Shown here: in pieces, positions 1-9,238 of the stretch
How positions within the stretch are numbered: position 1 is the first letter of the stretch
Layout: the number at the start of each line of letters is the position of its first letter
Origin: Haplomitrium mnioides
Taxonomy: Eukaryota; Marchantiophyta; Haplomitriopsida; Calobryales
DNA length: 21,235 nucleotides
Assembly: GCA_049999725.1 (NCBI GenBank)
Contig: JBNGIS010015007.1
Span: 1-21,235, forward strand
Direction of reading: 5' to 3'
Made by a program: the position numbers and the translations under genes
Notes under the pieces: generated by a model
Databases searched by the model: none
What the model saw: only the letters and a program-made list of their open reading frames with translations
Told to the model about the DNA's origin: nothing

Positions 1-120
1 GTTTCCTCCCTGTTCCCCTCTCAGATCACGACTCTCCCTAGTCCCCACAATATGTTTTGGTGGGCTGGTTAGCAACTCCCTTCTACCTTTTATGCAGCTA
101 CTGGCCCTCCATCTACTACA
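1..120 (+). repeat. 5' LTR of element A, last 120 bp
   Basis: It aligns base for base with 9119-9238. I count three differences, at 48 (c/t), 61 (t/a) and 95 (c/t). Both copies end in CTACTACA, giving the CA terminus expected of an LTR. Similarity stops right after 120, where this copy runs into the PBS and the other into unrelated DNA. The remaining roughly 1.7 kb of this LTR lies before the window. Confidence 0.93.
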
Positions 121-126
121 TATTTT

Positions 127-138
127 TGGCGCTGTTGC
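127..138 (+). other. Primer-binding site, tRNA-Asp type
   Basis: TGGCGCTGTTGC lies 6 bp inside the LTR end. The 3' end of plant tRNA-Asp, including CCA, is complementary to TGGCGCCGTTGC, so 11 of 12 bases match. The match breaks down beyond position 138. This is where minus-strand cDNA synthesis would start. Confidence 0.8.
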
Positions 139-955
139 GAATCGTTCTTGGAACACCCATGGCCTTTTTGATGTATGAGACTATGTTTGCGGTAATTTGA
201 TGGGTCTCCCAATGGCAAAAGCTATTGAGCTGGTATGGGGCAAATTTGTTTTTACACTCTTGTGGTTGGCTGAGTGCTCTCCTTCCAATGGAGATTTTAA
301 TATCGTACATGAGGTTGTTGCTTTTCCGTTGGCTTAGATACTAACTATTTTGGTGCTGTTTCCCATAGCTTCTCACCATAGTAAGCTTTTAGTCTCTTTT
401 GTTTCAACTAGATTTCATGGAGTTTACGAATGTCACAACAATCCATCTCAGTCTGGGTGGAGAGTATAGTCTTCTTCAAGAAATCACAACCCAGCGGCTT
501 GTTTGGTAACTATCTTTTTTCCTTTTGATTCTGTGATTTTCTCTGTCATAATAGGTTCTTCTAATTTAGTCAAAACAATCCTGGAAACATAGGCTGTCGA
601 GCCTTCCTACTCTTTCTTCCTATTTGCTTTCTTCGAGGGCACAAGAGGTGCTGGAACCTTCTCATTTCTTTTGTAAATGCATCTTTCTTTTCTTCTTAAA
701 GTTTATAGATCAGTCTAGTATTCATGATTCTTTTCTCGCAGATTAAGGACTTGGATTGTATGAGACATCATCGATATCTCTAAGATGTTCTTTGAAAAAT
801 CCAAGACAACCGGAGAAGTGCCTTAAGACACCCGGCTTGAAGACATATATGATTGTGTTAAAGTTTAGTTTTCTTTTTTCCTTAGGTTGAGACTGGCAAG
901 TCCTCCATCCTCCCCTCCATCAATTAGCTTAGTTGTGAGTCTCCTTATTTTCCCT
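139..955 (+). other. Untranslated leader of element A
   Basis: About 820 bp between the PBS and the first plausible gag ATG. It is T-rich with scattered short open stretches in several frames; none resembles a known protein. A long leader is common in this group and usually carries packaging and translation signals, but I cannot place any such signal here. Confidence 0.7.
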
Positions 956-2095
956 ATGGCGGCTGTTGCTCCTACCAGTGCTCGTTATATTTGCGATAGA
1001 TTCTATGGCAATCTTGTTCATGATAAAGTGGATGCGGACACACATATCAATAGATTCACAGCTATGACAATGGCATATGGTGATGCGCCAGATGTCTTAC
1101 ATATTCGATTTCCAACAACCTTACATGGACAAGCCATCAATTGGTATTTTGATGAGGCCTCACACCATCAGAATTGGAATGATCTTAAAGCTGCATTTCT
1201 AGCCAGATTCAGCACTAGCCTTTCTATGCGCTCTTGGGATGATTTATTAAAATTTAAAATGTATGCTAGTGAGTTAATTCATGATTGCAGCAATAGGTTT
1301 AAGTCTATGGTGGCAAAATGTCCAACACCTCCTCCTCAAGAAGAACAGGTAGGCTTATTCATTTGTGGTCTGCCTCAACAGATTCAGTCTCATCTGTACC
1401 TCCAAGATCCAGATACACTAGAGTGTGCCATCAATTTGGCTCGAGCCTTTGAACGCATGAAGATGAAAATGGAGGAAACTTCTCCAACATATGGCCACAC
1501 CGGCCAACCAGCCTCATTTTTGCCACAAGTACCATTGTACTCAGCCAAATCATGTTATCCATCAAAAACTCCTGCTGCCCAAATTTTAGCTCTGGTGGTA
1601 CCAATTGAAAGTTCTTCATCTTCTGTATGTAAGAAGGAGGATATGGCCTCCATTACTTTTGAATTGAAGACCGAAGTTACAAACATGTTGACAAAGCAAC
1701 TGAATAATCTCAAGCTTCAGTTGGTGAATTCACAACCTGCACCTACCTATCCAACTCCCTTAAATTTGTGGTGTACAGATTGCAATAAGCTTGGTCACAC
1801 AAAAGATACATGTAGAAAACCTAAACAAAATCAATGGTGTGCTACGTGTATAGTTTCCAACCATAACACCAGCGATTGTCAAGTGCAAAGGGCAGTTCGT
1901 GACATGCTTAAATTGCAAGAACAATCTCGTACTGCAGTCCATGCCCTCAATGCATACCCTCCCAGGAACAATTCACAGCCCATGTATTCCCAAAACTTGC
2001 CCGGGAGACCACCTTCTCAAGTTACATGTTATGAGTGTGGACAGTTAGGACACGTTTGCAGGTACTGTCCACATAAGCCTCCATATCGTCTGTAA
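956..2095 (+). CDS. gag: Gag polyprotein of element A (capsid and nucleocapsid)
   Basis: This is a 379-residue open frame. I chose ATG 956 because the capsid-like sequence starts just after it; the same frame is open upstream to about 869 but has only a TTG there. The N-terminal half is a retrotransposon Gag capsid domain, with the usual W-containing helices (INWYFDEASHHQNWNDLKAAF, then the RF and GLP segments). The C-terminal half has three CCHC zinc knuckles, all CX2CX4HX4C: 1772-1813, 1838-1879 and 2027-2068. These bind RNA during particle assembly. The stop at 2093-2095 comes soon after the third knuckle and may be the true Gag end, but protein-like sequence continues in the same frame for about 30 codons, so it may instead be a disabling mutation in a longer Gag-Pol. 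Confidence 0.88.
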   Translation: MAAVAPTSARYICDRFYGNLVHDKVDADTHINRFTAMTMAYGDAPDVLHIRFPTTLHGQAINWYFDEASHHQNWNDLKAAFLARFSTSLSMRSWDDLLKFKMYASELIHDCSNRFKSMVAKCPTPPPQEEQVGLFICGLPQQIQSHLYLQDPDTLECAINLARAFERMKMKMEETSPTYGHTGQPASFLPQVPLYSAKSCYPSKTPAAQILALVVPIESSSSSVCKKEDMASITFELKTEVTNMLTKQLNNLKLQLVNSQPAPTYPTPLNLWCTDCNKLGHTKDTCRKPKQNQWCATCIVSNHNTSDCQVQRAVRDMLKLQEQSRTAVHALNAYPPRNNSQPMYSQNLPGRPPSQVTCYECGQLGHVCRYCPHKPPYRL

Positions 2096-2981
2096 CAATT
2101 CCAGGGCATGAATTCTGCAAGGATTCCAAACAATAGCACATATCAATCGCAATGGGGATATCATTCACCTAGTTCTCAGTTTTTCGACCCATCAGGGTGC
2201 ATATCCTGTTCATTCGCCTCATATACAACAAGGAGCTTCATATTATCAGCAAGGTACTTTGCCTCCACCCCCTCCTCGTATAACTTACCTCCCAACAGTA
2301 ACCCCAATAGCCACAATAGGACACTATCCACCGCTTATGCCTGCTCCTGTACATGGACCAGGAACTGTTCCTTTAACTTATCCAGATGTTCAAACATAAG
2401 CACAAGGACTGATCCCTCAAAATTTCCAATCTGTGATTGTATCTGCACAGCCTAGACAATCAGGATCCAATCCCAATGAGCGTTCTGTTCAATCTATTCA
2501 GGTGGTTCCTAGCTATATCACACTACGTTCTGGACAAGAGCTCCCAAAGCCGCTAATCCTTCAACCATGTCCACTTCCAGCAAGCCTAGTTGAGTCTCCT
2601 ACTGAAATTTCTCTAGACTCTCTACCCATTCATAAAGCTCCCAACTTAGTGCAAATGAGACTCCCTGTTATGAAACCACATGCTAGTTCAGCTACAGCAG
2701 TTCCTATACCCTTGAACATTGTAGATATACCTTCTCCACCCCATCGTAGTAAAGGGAAACCTCTACCCATGCGATTCAGAAGTTTGAAGAAGACCAACAC
2801 CATAGTGGAGGGACATTCTCCATATGACATTGTAGCAAATCTGGTTCAGAAGAAAGCATCAATATCCTTTGGACAATTGCTAGCTCTTCAACCTAAAACT
2901 TGGATGATACTCAAGAAAACCTTGTCTTTTAGACATAAACAGCTTAAAATGAGGACCAAGAAGCATCCATCTATTCAGTAG
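2096..2981 (+). pseudogene. Gag-Pol linker region of element A, broken
   Basis: Low-complexity Pro/Gln/Ser-rich coding sequence between nucleocapsid and protease. For about 100 bp it is readable in the gag frame, then the protein-like character moves to the +1 frame somewhere in 2150-2200, with runs such as PPPPPR and ASYYQQGTLPP. That second frame then holds through protease and RT. Stops in it are TAA 2397-2399 and TAG 2979-2981. There is no recognisable enzyme domain; the linker ends just before the protease. The frame change could be an ancestral gag/pol frameshift or a decay indel, and I cannot tell which. Confidence 0.65.
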
Positions 2982-3659
2982 CCCTTGAAATCAGACTCTA
3001 TACCATCAGTCAAACCAATGCAGCCATTTCCGACCCAACTTTCAGAGGACTCAAGCGACGCATATCCAATGTTTTCCAAGAAGAAATCCTTACAAAACAT
3101 GGATAATAACCTTTTGATGTCTTTAGCAGATCCGGTTGGGAAGGTTGTAGTAGGAGGAGGGGATGAGAAGCTAGAAAAGAGGAATTTCTCTCCTTCCATA
3201 TTCTTTAGTCCATCTCCCCCAAATGAATTGACCTCAACCACTTCAACAGTAAGCATGGTCTCTCTTTATGACCCTGGTACCCCATGCACTGCCATATGCA
3301 TTGATGGTTTATTAATTCGAGATGCTCATCTTGACACTAGCTCTGCAGTAAACATAATGACAGAGAAGATTATGCATTTGATTGGGTATACATCGACACA
3401 CTTATGTCCTTCCCAGATTATTTTGAAGGTTGCTGATGGTCGAGAAGTCCCACCATTAGGAGAACTCCGAAATGTTCCTACTATGATCTCTGATCAAGAA
3501 TATCTGGTCACTGATTTGGTAATATCTACCTTGCATACTAATCAGTATCCCATTCTCCTTGGACGCCTGTGGCTACATCAGACCCAAGCCACGATGAACT
3601 TTCATGATTGCACCTTATCTTTGGGTCCTGAATCGCATCGCATTACCATTGATTTGTAG
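2982..3659 (+). pseudogene. Retropepsin-like aspartic protease of element A
   Basis: The domain lies in the second half of a 224-residue open stretch. The catalytic Asp is at 3333-3335 in LDTSSAVNIM, followed by a VADGREVPPLG loop and an ILLGRLWL segment, which together give the plant Ty3/gypsy protease fold signature. The family usually has D-S/T-G or D-x-G; here the Gly position is Ser, so activity is doubtful even without other damage. Upstream of the active site is a Ser/Thr/Pro-rich stretch. TAG 3657-3659 separates it from RT in the same frame. The protease would cut the Gag-Pol precursor. Confidence 0.82.
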
Positions 3660-4620
3660 AGACCTGAGAGGACTACCAATTTTCAGGCTTTACAAGAGAC
3701 CTTTTTGGAGCTACATGGCATCACTCAATATCCAAGGTTCCTTGTGCAACCAGACCCTCCTAGTGAAGAGGAGGTGCAACTCTCATCTCTACTCACTCCT
3801 TGTTACAATATCTCAGTAAGTTTTAAAGATCTCCTTGTCATTCCTGACCAACATAAGGCTCTTAGAGTTTATGATCAGATCTGTGACATTCAAGAGCATG
3901 CTTTTCTGGAACTCATCGCTAATTATATCGATATATTTGCGTGGGAATATGATGAGATGTTGGGAATTCCTCCTTCCATTTATGAATATCATATCAGATT
4001 GAAAAACAATGTTCAGCTAGTGCGACGCAAGCCCTACAGGTTAAATCCCAAATACACTGAGCTTGTTAAGCAAGATATCAATCGAATGCTTCATGCTGGA
4101 ATTATCTCTCCTGCTAGACTAACAGATTGGGTCTCCCCAATAGTTGTGGTTCCAAAACCAGATGGATCAGTTAGAATTTGTGAGGACTTTAAGTCCTTGA
4201 ATGCTGCCATGGATCTAGAACATTTCCCTATTTCTTTTATTGATACAATTCTTGACAATGTTGTAGGTCATGAATGTTATAGTTTCATGGATGGTTTTTC
4301 AGGTTATAACCAGATATCTATCCACCCAGATAGCAGATCCCTAACTACAATCACTACTCCATTTGGGTGTTACTTTTACAATAAACTGGTATTTGGCCTT
4401 TGTAATGCCCCAAGTGCTTTTCAAAGGGTAATGATCATAGCTTTTCAACCTCTCATTTCAGGTCCACAGCAGTACCTTGAAATCTATTTGGACGATTTCA
4501 CAATGTACAGCTCAACAAATAGCCATCTCCAAAAGCTGAGTCTTGCTTTTCAGTGTTGTCGTGAATTTGGGATATCATTAAATCCCAAGAAGACCAGGTT
4601 TTTAGCTCCGGCAAGTGTCT
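3660..4620 (+). pseudogene. Reverse transcriptase of element A
   Basis: This is the best-preserved enzyme of the element, open from 3660 to about 4612. In order it shows the FAWEYDEM lead-in, the RLNP and WVSPIVVVPKPDGS fingers, the first catalytic Asp in FMDGFSGYNQ (4290-4292), the FGLCNAPSAFQR motif and the YLDD active site (4485-4496), then the LNPKKT thumb segment. Near 4612 the reading changes frame: the frame open to 4688 loses homology, while the next one carries LLGHVVS and continues into RNase H. Catalytic residues are intact, so loss of function comes from the frame change and flanking stops. The DGFSGYNQI wording resembles Athila-clade RT. Confidence 0.92.
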
Positions 4621-5310
4621 CTTCTTGGACATGTGGTCTCCATACATGGAATGCATCCAGATCCTGCCAAAGTAGCTATAATTTCTAATCTCCCAATTCC
4701 TAAGGGTGTAAAAGATGTCCAACACTTCTTGGGCAAAGCCACATACTATCGACGTTATTGTGAGAAACTATCTTCTGTTGCTGCTCCTTTGTATTCACTC
4801 ACCGGTCCTTCAGTAGATTTTCATTGGACAACAGACTAGCAAACTGCCTTTGAAACTATCCGAGACATCCTTGCTTCGCTTCCTTATTTAGCACCAATCG
4901 ATTGGAGCCTCCCATTCTATGTGATGGTGGATGCATCCCTTACAGCTATAGGAGTGGTCATGGCTCAAATTCAAAACAAGAAGGAGAGACCAATCTATTA
5001 CGCAAGGAGGCAATTGAGCAAAGCAAAGCACAATTATTCAATCACTGAACATGAGGCATTGGGCATGGTATTTGCTGCTAAGAAACTCCGTCATTACCTT
5101 CTTGGAAATCTATTTATTTTTGTCGTCGATCATGATGTACTTAAGTATGTTGTTAATAAGGCTGAATTGATTGGTAGATTGGCACGATGGGTTATCCTCT
5201 TACAGGAGTTTCAGTTCACTATGGAAGTCATACCTAGTCGAAAGCATGGGAATGTTGATTTTCTGTCACGCTTACTTGGTTCTCCACCTTCCACAGACTT
5301 GGATGCCTAA
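4615..5310 (+). pseudogene. RT connection and RNase H of element A
   Basis: The reading frame is +1 relative to RT. The connection part (LLGHVVS, FLGKATYYRRY) runs to TAG 4837-4839, after which the same frame continues through RNase H: first Asp in MVDAS (4930-4932), Glu in EHEAL (5053-5055) and third Asp in VDHD (5128-5130), followed by RWVILLQEF and DFLSRL, the usual end of the domain. All three catalytic acidic residues are present. TAA 5308-5310 closes the stretch. The domain would degrade the RNA of the RNA/DNA hybrid. I see no second, archaeal-type RNase H, which argues against a Tat-lineage element. Confidence 0.9.
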
Positions 5311-6762
5311 TTTCTAGACTTATCCCTCCTTTTCTTGGCAGAAGATGACCATGATCCAACACATCTCTTAGTCAACTCCTTGGAACATGATTCAACATCT
5401 TCTTCCATTGGGTCTACAATTGAACCGTATTTGCATCTAGTCTTCCAAACAGATTCTGAACCAGCTCCTCATGATACCTCTGATTAGTTACTGCAAATGG
5501 TCAATCACCCATGGTATTAAGCCATTATTATATTTCTCACTTCCGGTTGATATCTTGCAACAATCCCGCCAGCAAATCAGGCTCAATTTATTCGTTCACG
5601 TGCCCCATTTTCTATTTTGGAGGGAATGTTATATCAGCTAAGTAGAGATGGTGTTTTACGGCGTTGCCTCCTCCCATTGGAGGTTCCCACAATGTTTAGT
5701 GAAACCCACAATGCTGCTTGTGGTGGCCATTTCTCCAGACGGACAACAGCTCAAAAAGTCCTACTTGCTGGATATTGGTGGCCAACCATCTTCTTAGACT
5801 CCCATGCATTTGTGAGTACATGTGATAGTTGCCAACGCCTTGGCAAACATCACTTTTGCGATGAGATGCCCCTTCATCCCATCTTGCCCCTATCAGCTTT
5901 TAAGAAGTGGGGTTTAGATTTCATAGGTCCTCTCAATCCAACCACACATTACCGACAAAATCATTATATTTTGGTTGAAACGGACTATGTCACCAAATAG
6001 GATGAGGCCAAAGCTCTCCAAACTAATGATGCCATTTCAGTGGCCAACTTCTTGTATTCTCGTATACTTACTCACTTTGGATGTCCTCTTGAGTTAGTTA
6101 GTGATCGTGGAACCCATTTCATCAACAACGTGATTGCTAACCTTACTCACACCTACCAAATTAAGCATAGGAAGTCTGCACCTTGTCATCCTTAAGCAAA
6201 TGGTCAAGCTGAAAGCACTAATAAAGTGTTGAAGTGCATTTTGCAGACCACTGTGGACTCTCATGCCTTGGATTGGGATGAACAACTACCTGCAGCTCTC
6301 TGGGCAAACCGAACAACTAGCAAGGCAGCTACAAGCTATACTCCCTTCCAATTGACATATGGACAAGAAGCCATTCTACTAGTAGAGATTCAGATTCCAT
6401 CCCTTTGCATTGCCATAGCCAATAGGCTGCCTGATTTTGAATCTTTACAAGAGAGATTAATGACTCTCCAGAATTTAGATGAGACTCGCACATAGACCAC
6501 AAACAATCGGATACAATCCAAGGTTATCATAAACCAAAACTAGGTCTTGGCTATTGAATGACCAGTTGCGAATATGAGAGTCATGATATCGTTTGATGAT
6601 ACCCAAGCAATGCACTTTCCACCAAAGTTACAGAGTAATTGGTTAGGTCCTTATAGAGTGGTGCAGGCCCATGCTAACGGCTTCTTACAGCTAGAAACAT
6701 TGGATGGATCTCCTTTTGCAACCACATTGAATGCTAATAGAGTCAAACGTTACTATTCTTGA
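5311..6762 (+). pseudogene. Integrase of element A, with preceding linker
   Basis: It stays in the RNase H frame. The linker (5311-5616) is hit by stops at 5485, 5518 and 5548. The zinc-binding HHCC is complete: His 5707 and 5728, Cys 5821 and 5830. The catalytic triad is D 5917 (GLDFIGP), D 6103 (SDRGTHF) and E 6211 (NGQAES), with 35 residues between the second D and E, the classic D,D35E spacing. Further stops are at 5998, 6193, 6493, 6541 and 6559. The C-terminal part (WLGPYRVV, NANRVKRYY) ends at TGA 6760-6762, and no chromodomain follows. It would insert the cDNA into the genome; this copy cannot be translated whole. Confidence 0.9.
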
Positions 6763-7396
6763 TAGTTGTATTTTTTTGTGTGTTTCAATTTTCTACTCAG
6801 TTTTCTACCATTCATTGTTTGTAATTCCTGCTCAAAACATCCTTGTGTTTGTGTGCATCCTTGGTTGTCCTCTATTGTCCAGTCTTACAGTAGGTGGTTC
6901 TGGTTGGGTTTGACTTCTCTTCTTGATCAAACGAATAGACACTCTCTCCAAACACCTCTGGTTTTTGAGAATAGAATCTTCAAAGAGCTCTTACTTTCTC
7001 TCCAAGGGATTAAGCTGTCATACCAATGAAGGTCACAAACAGCCTTATTGGTGTTGGAAACTTTGGGATTACATACAACAATGGGTGCAAAATACCAGCG
7101 AAGGGTGTTGAGTGTTATACATTGAGAGTTACTTTTTTCAGAATCTGTCCAAAGTGGTATCCAGGTCAATTTGTCTCTTGATCACTTCGAAATTCAGTCG
7201 ACATGCACAAGATTTCCAGAGGTTTTTGTTTGGCGACTTCAATTGGCAGATTTTCTTCGGATGGCACCAAATGTACTTGCAAACTTCTTCACCGGCATTC
7301 AACAGGGTTTTCAATCTGGTTCTTCACCGAGATTATCTGGCTACTCTTTTCAATGGAGGACACTTGTTCTCTTTGTTGCAGGGACGCTCCAAGCTC
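6763..7396 (+). other. Region between integrase and polypurine tract
   Basis: About 630 bp between the end of pol and the polypurine tract. Open stretches of 80-100 codons overlap in all three forward frames around 7112-7464, with no family resemblance that I recognise. Athila-type elements often carry an env-like or other extra gene here, but there is no clear signal peptide or membrane segment, and several of the open stretches run into the LTR. I treat it as non-coding 3' sequence, possibly an eroded third gene. Confidence 0.5.
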
Positions 7397-7408
7397 AAGG
7401 AGGGGCTA
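7397..7408 (+). other. Polypurine tract of element A
   Basis: The purine run AAGGAGGGG (7397-7405) followed by CTA sits directly before the TG that opens the 3' LTR. This is the position of the plus-strand primer in LTR retrotransposons. Confidence 0.8.
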
Positions 7409-7598
7409 TGTTAAGGGAGCTTCTACCGATAGCTCTTTTAGCTACTAAAATGATATATAGATAGTAGTATTTTAAGTATTTAGCTAGGGAAAACAATATG
7501 CTACTAAATTTTATTTGTTTTAAATCTTGAGTTAAAGTAGGTTCAAGGTAAATGATGTAAGGCATAGAGCAATCAAGGGAACTAGCGGACATATTTTT

Positions 7599-7615
7599 GT
7601 GTGTGTGTGTGTGTG
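7599..7615 (+). repeat. (GT)8 microsatellite
   Basis: Eight GT units plus a G, in the 5' part of the 3' LTR of element A. Confidence 0.95.
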
Positions 7616-8697
7616 AGTATATTTTAGTTTTTATCAAGTAACTATTTGAAGACAACAAGGAGGGTAAAAGTGATAGTGGGCAGCTCTGACAAACCTGTCA
7701 TTGGAGATTAAGGAGCGCCGACAACAATTTATTTGGGATGTTTATTAAGTCTCAAGTGGACCATGAGGAGGAAGCGCCAATTTTAAATTTGTAGCCAAAG
7801 AAATTAAAGGAAAACGGCTGGTGGCAGGTTTATGGTTAAGCGGTAGGGACAGAAGACTGTTGGCTGAAAATCAGAGATACAAGGTGGTGGAAAATATGTT
7901 TTTAGGGGGTTCTTGTTAGCCATCGCAGCCTCTCTCTCATTCTGGGTCTTCTTCTCTTCTGATTTTCTGGTGATGATGGGTGGTGCAGAGATTTTTCTGC
8001 AAAGGAGGTTGAGAATACGCGTACGTATAGGGGAGACTATAATCCATGTGAACTGAAGTGGTAAGGCAGTGGCAAACCGAAAGAGGAGTATGGCTCAATG
8101 TCATTCTGTGGTGGACTTGAGGATCTGGATTGAGCTGCCTATAGTGGAGTCGGGAGGAATGGTTTTCCTCATGTCAAAAATATCCTACGGTACATGTTTG
8201 TTGAGTTCTATGTGTTTAGTATGTGTCAAGTCTGGTTCCAGAGATCGTGCACTCACCTGATGCCCTGAATGTAAACAATGCCATGATCTAGTAAATTAAG
8301 ATTTTGTTTATAAGCATTTTGCGTTGGTGTTTAGTGTGTGTTGCATGTGAGACTTGGAAAATTTGCGTTGCCTCTCCCTCTCAATTCTGGTCATAATTTT
8401 TTGTTCAGTTTTTTCATTTCCTTTAATTGATCTTGTGTTAGAAGCGCCTAACTGAAATCTATCCCTGTAGATAGGAAATGAAGGTAGCAAGCATCAAACA
8501 GTCCCGATATGAGCCAACTAATGCTAGAATTAGCTGATTTTATGTAGGAACATAATGTCTAGTAGAAGTAACCATTTGCAACATTGTATAGTTTGTTGGC
8601 TGCGCCTTAAAGAGAGCTTTCAAATGTAAGAAACTGACACCATCTCAACCTTCAAATGTGTGAATTTCTTCTCAGTTGTTCACGGATAACATCTGTA

Positions 8698-8837
8698 ATT
8701 TTTTGATGACCTCTGCCACTTCCCGGCGATCGCTGCAACTTTCCGGCCACTGCTATGACTTTCCGGCGATTGTTAGGACTTTTAGACGACCGGTGTAACC
8801 TTCCGATCACCGGTTCCTTTTCTGGCAACTGCTGTTT
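8698..8837 (+). repeat. 20-bp minisatellite in the LTR, 6-7 units
   Basis: Units begin exactly every 20 bp at 8718, 8738, 8758, 8778, 8798 and 8818, with a weaker one at 8698. The best-conserved core is ACTTTCCGGC followed by a variable half. Units 8738 and 8758 are closest (ACTTTCCGGC in both). No indels break the register. It is rich in CCGG/CpG compared with the surrounding AT-rich LTR. Confidence 0.85.
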
Positions 8838-9238
8838 TTTCCGTTGTGGCCAAAAGTTTCCATTGACATTTTCTGTCCGTCAACATCCATGCAATTTACA
8901 AAGAGACCCTTTGGACATATGAATGTATCTCGGTGTAGACACCTCAGTTTGCAGTGAAATTTGGCTTGTTGAATGCATCTCAAAAGGCTCTATCCATTGA
9001 GGTGAAATTCAGAATCAGAAAGCTTAGATGGATCTCTCCAATTTTCAGTTAAGTTCTCTGCTCTCCTTGGTGTTATAATATAGTTTGGAAATCTGTCCGC
9101 TGATCTACAGAGTGTCTAGTTTCCTCCCTGTTCCCCTCTCAGATCACGACTCTCCCTAGTCCCCATAATATGTTTTGGAGGGCTGGTTAGCAACTCCCTT
9201 CTACCTTTTATGTAGCTACTGGCCCTCCATCTACTACA

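Larger units (their letters stand above)
1..9238 (+). mobile_element. Element A: Ty3/gypsy LTR retrotransposon, Athila-like, degenerate
   Basis: The order seen is LTR end, PBS, leader, gag, protease, RT, RNase H, integrase, polypurine tract and LTR; integrase downstream of RT defines Ty3/gypsy. Bases 1-120 repeat at 9119-9238 without gaps (117/120 identical), so the window opens inside the 5' LTR. The internal region is about 7.29 kb; with two 1.83-kb LTRs the full element would be about 10.9 kb. The tRNA-Asp-type PBS, the long LTR, the RT motif MDGFSGYNQI and the lack of a chromodomain after integrase fit the Athila side of the Athila/Tat group; this lineage call is inference. Pol is interrupted by many stops, so the copy cannot be autonomous. 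Confidence 0.93.
7409..9238 (+). repeat. 3' LTR of element A (about 1.83 kb)
   Basis: It starts TGTTAAGGG just after the polypurine tract and ends CTACTACA, giving TG...CA ends. Its last 120 bp match the 5' LTR remnant at 1-120. The start is inferred from the polypurine tract because the matching 5' LTR start is outside the window. It contains a (GT)8 microsatellite and a 20-bp minisatellite. TATA-like strings occur (for example near 8307 and 9073) but I cannot choose a promoter. The short open stretches within it look accidental. Confidence 0.85.

Noticed and set aside
8069-8260. 63-codon frame within the 3' LTR
   Set aside because: It lies inside an LTR, has no family resemblance, and is short enough to be chance.
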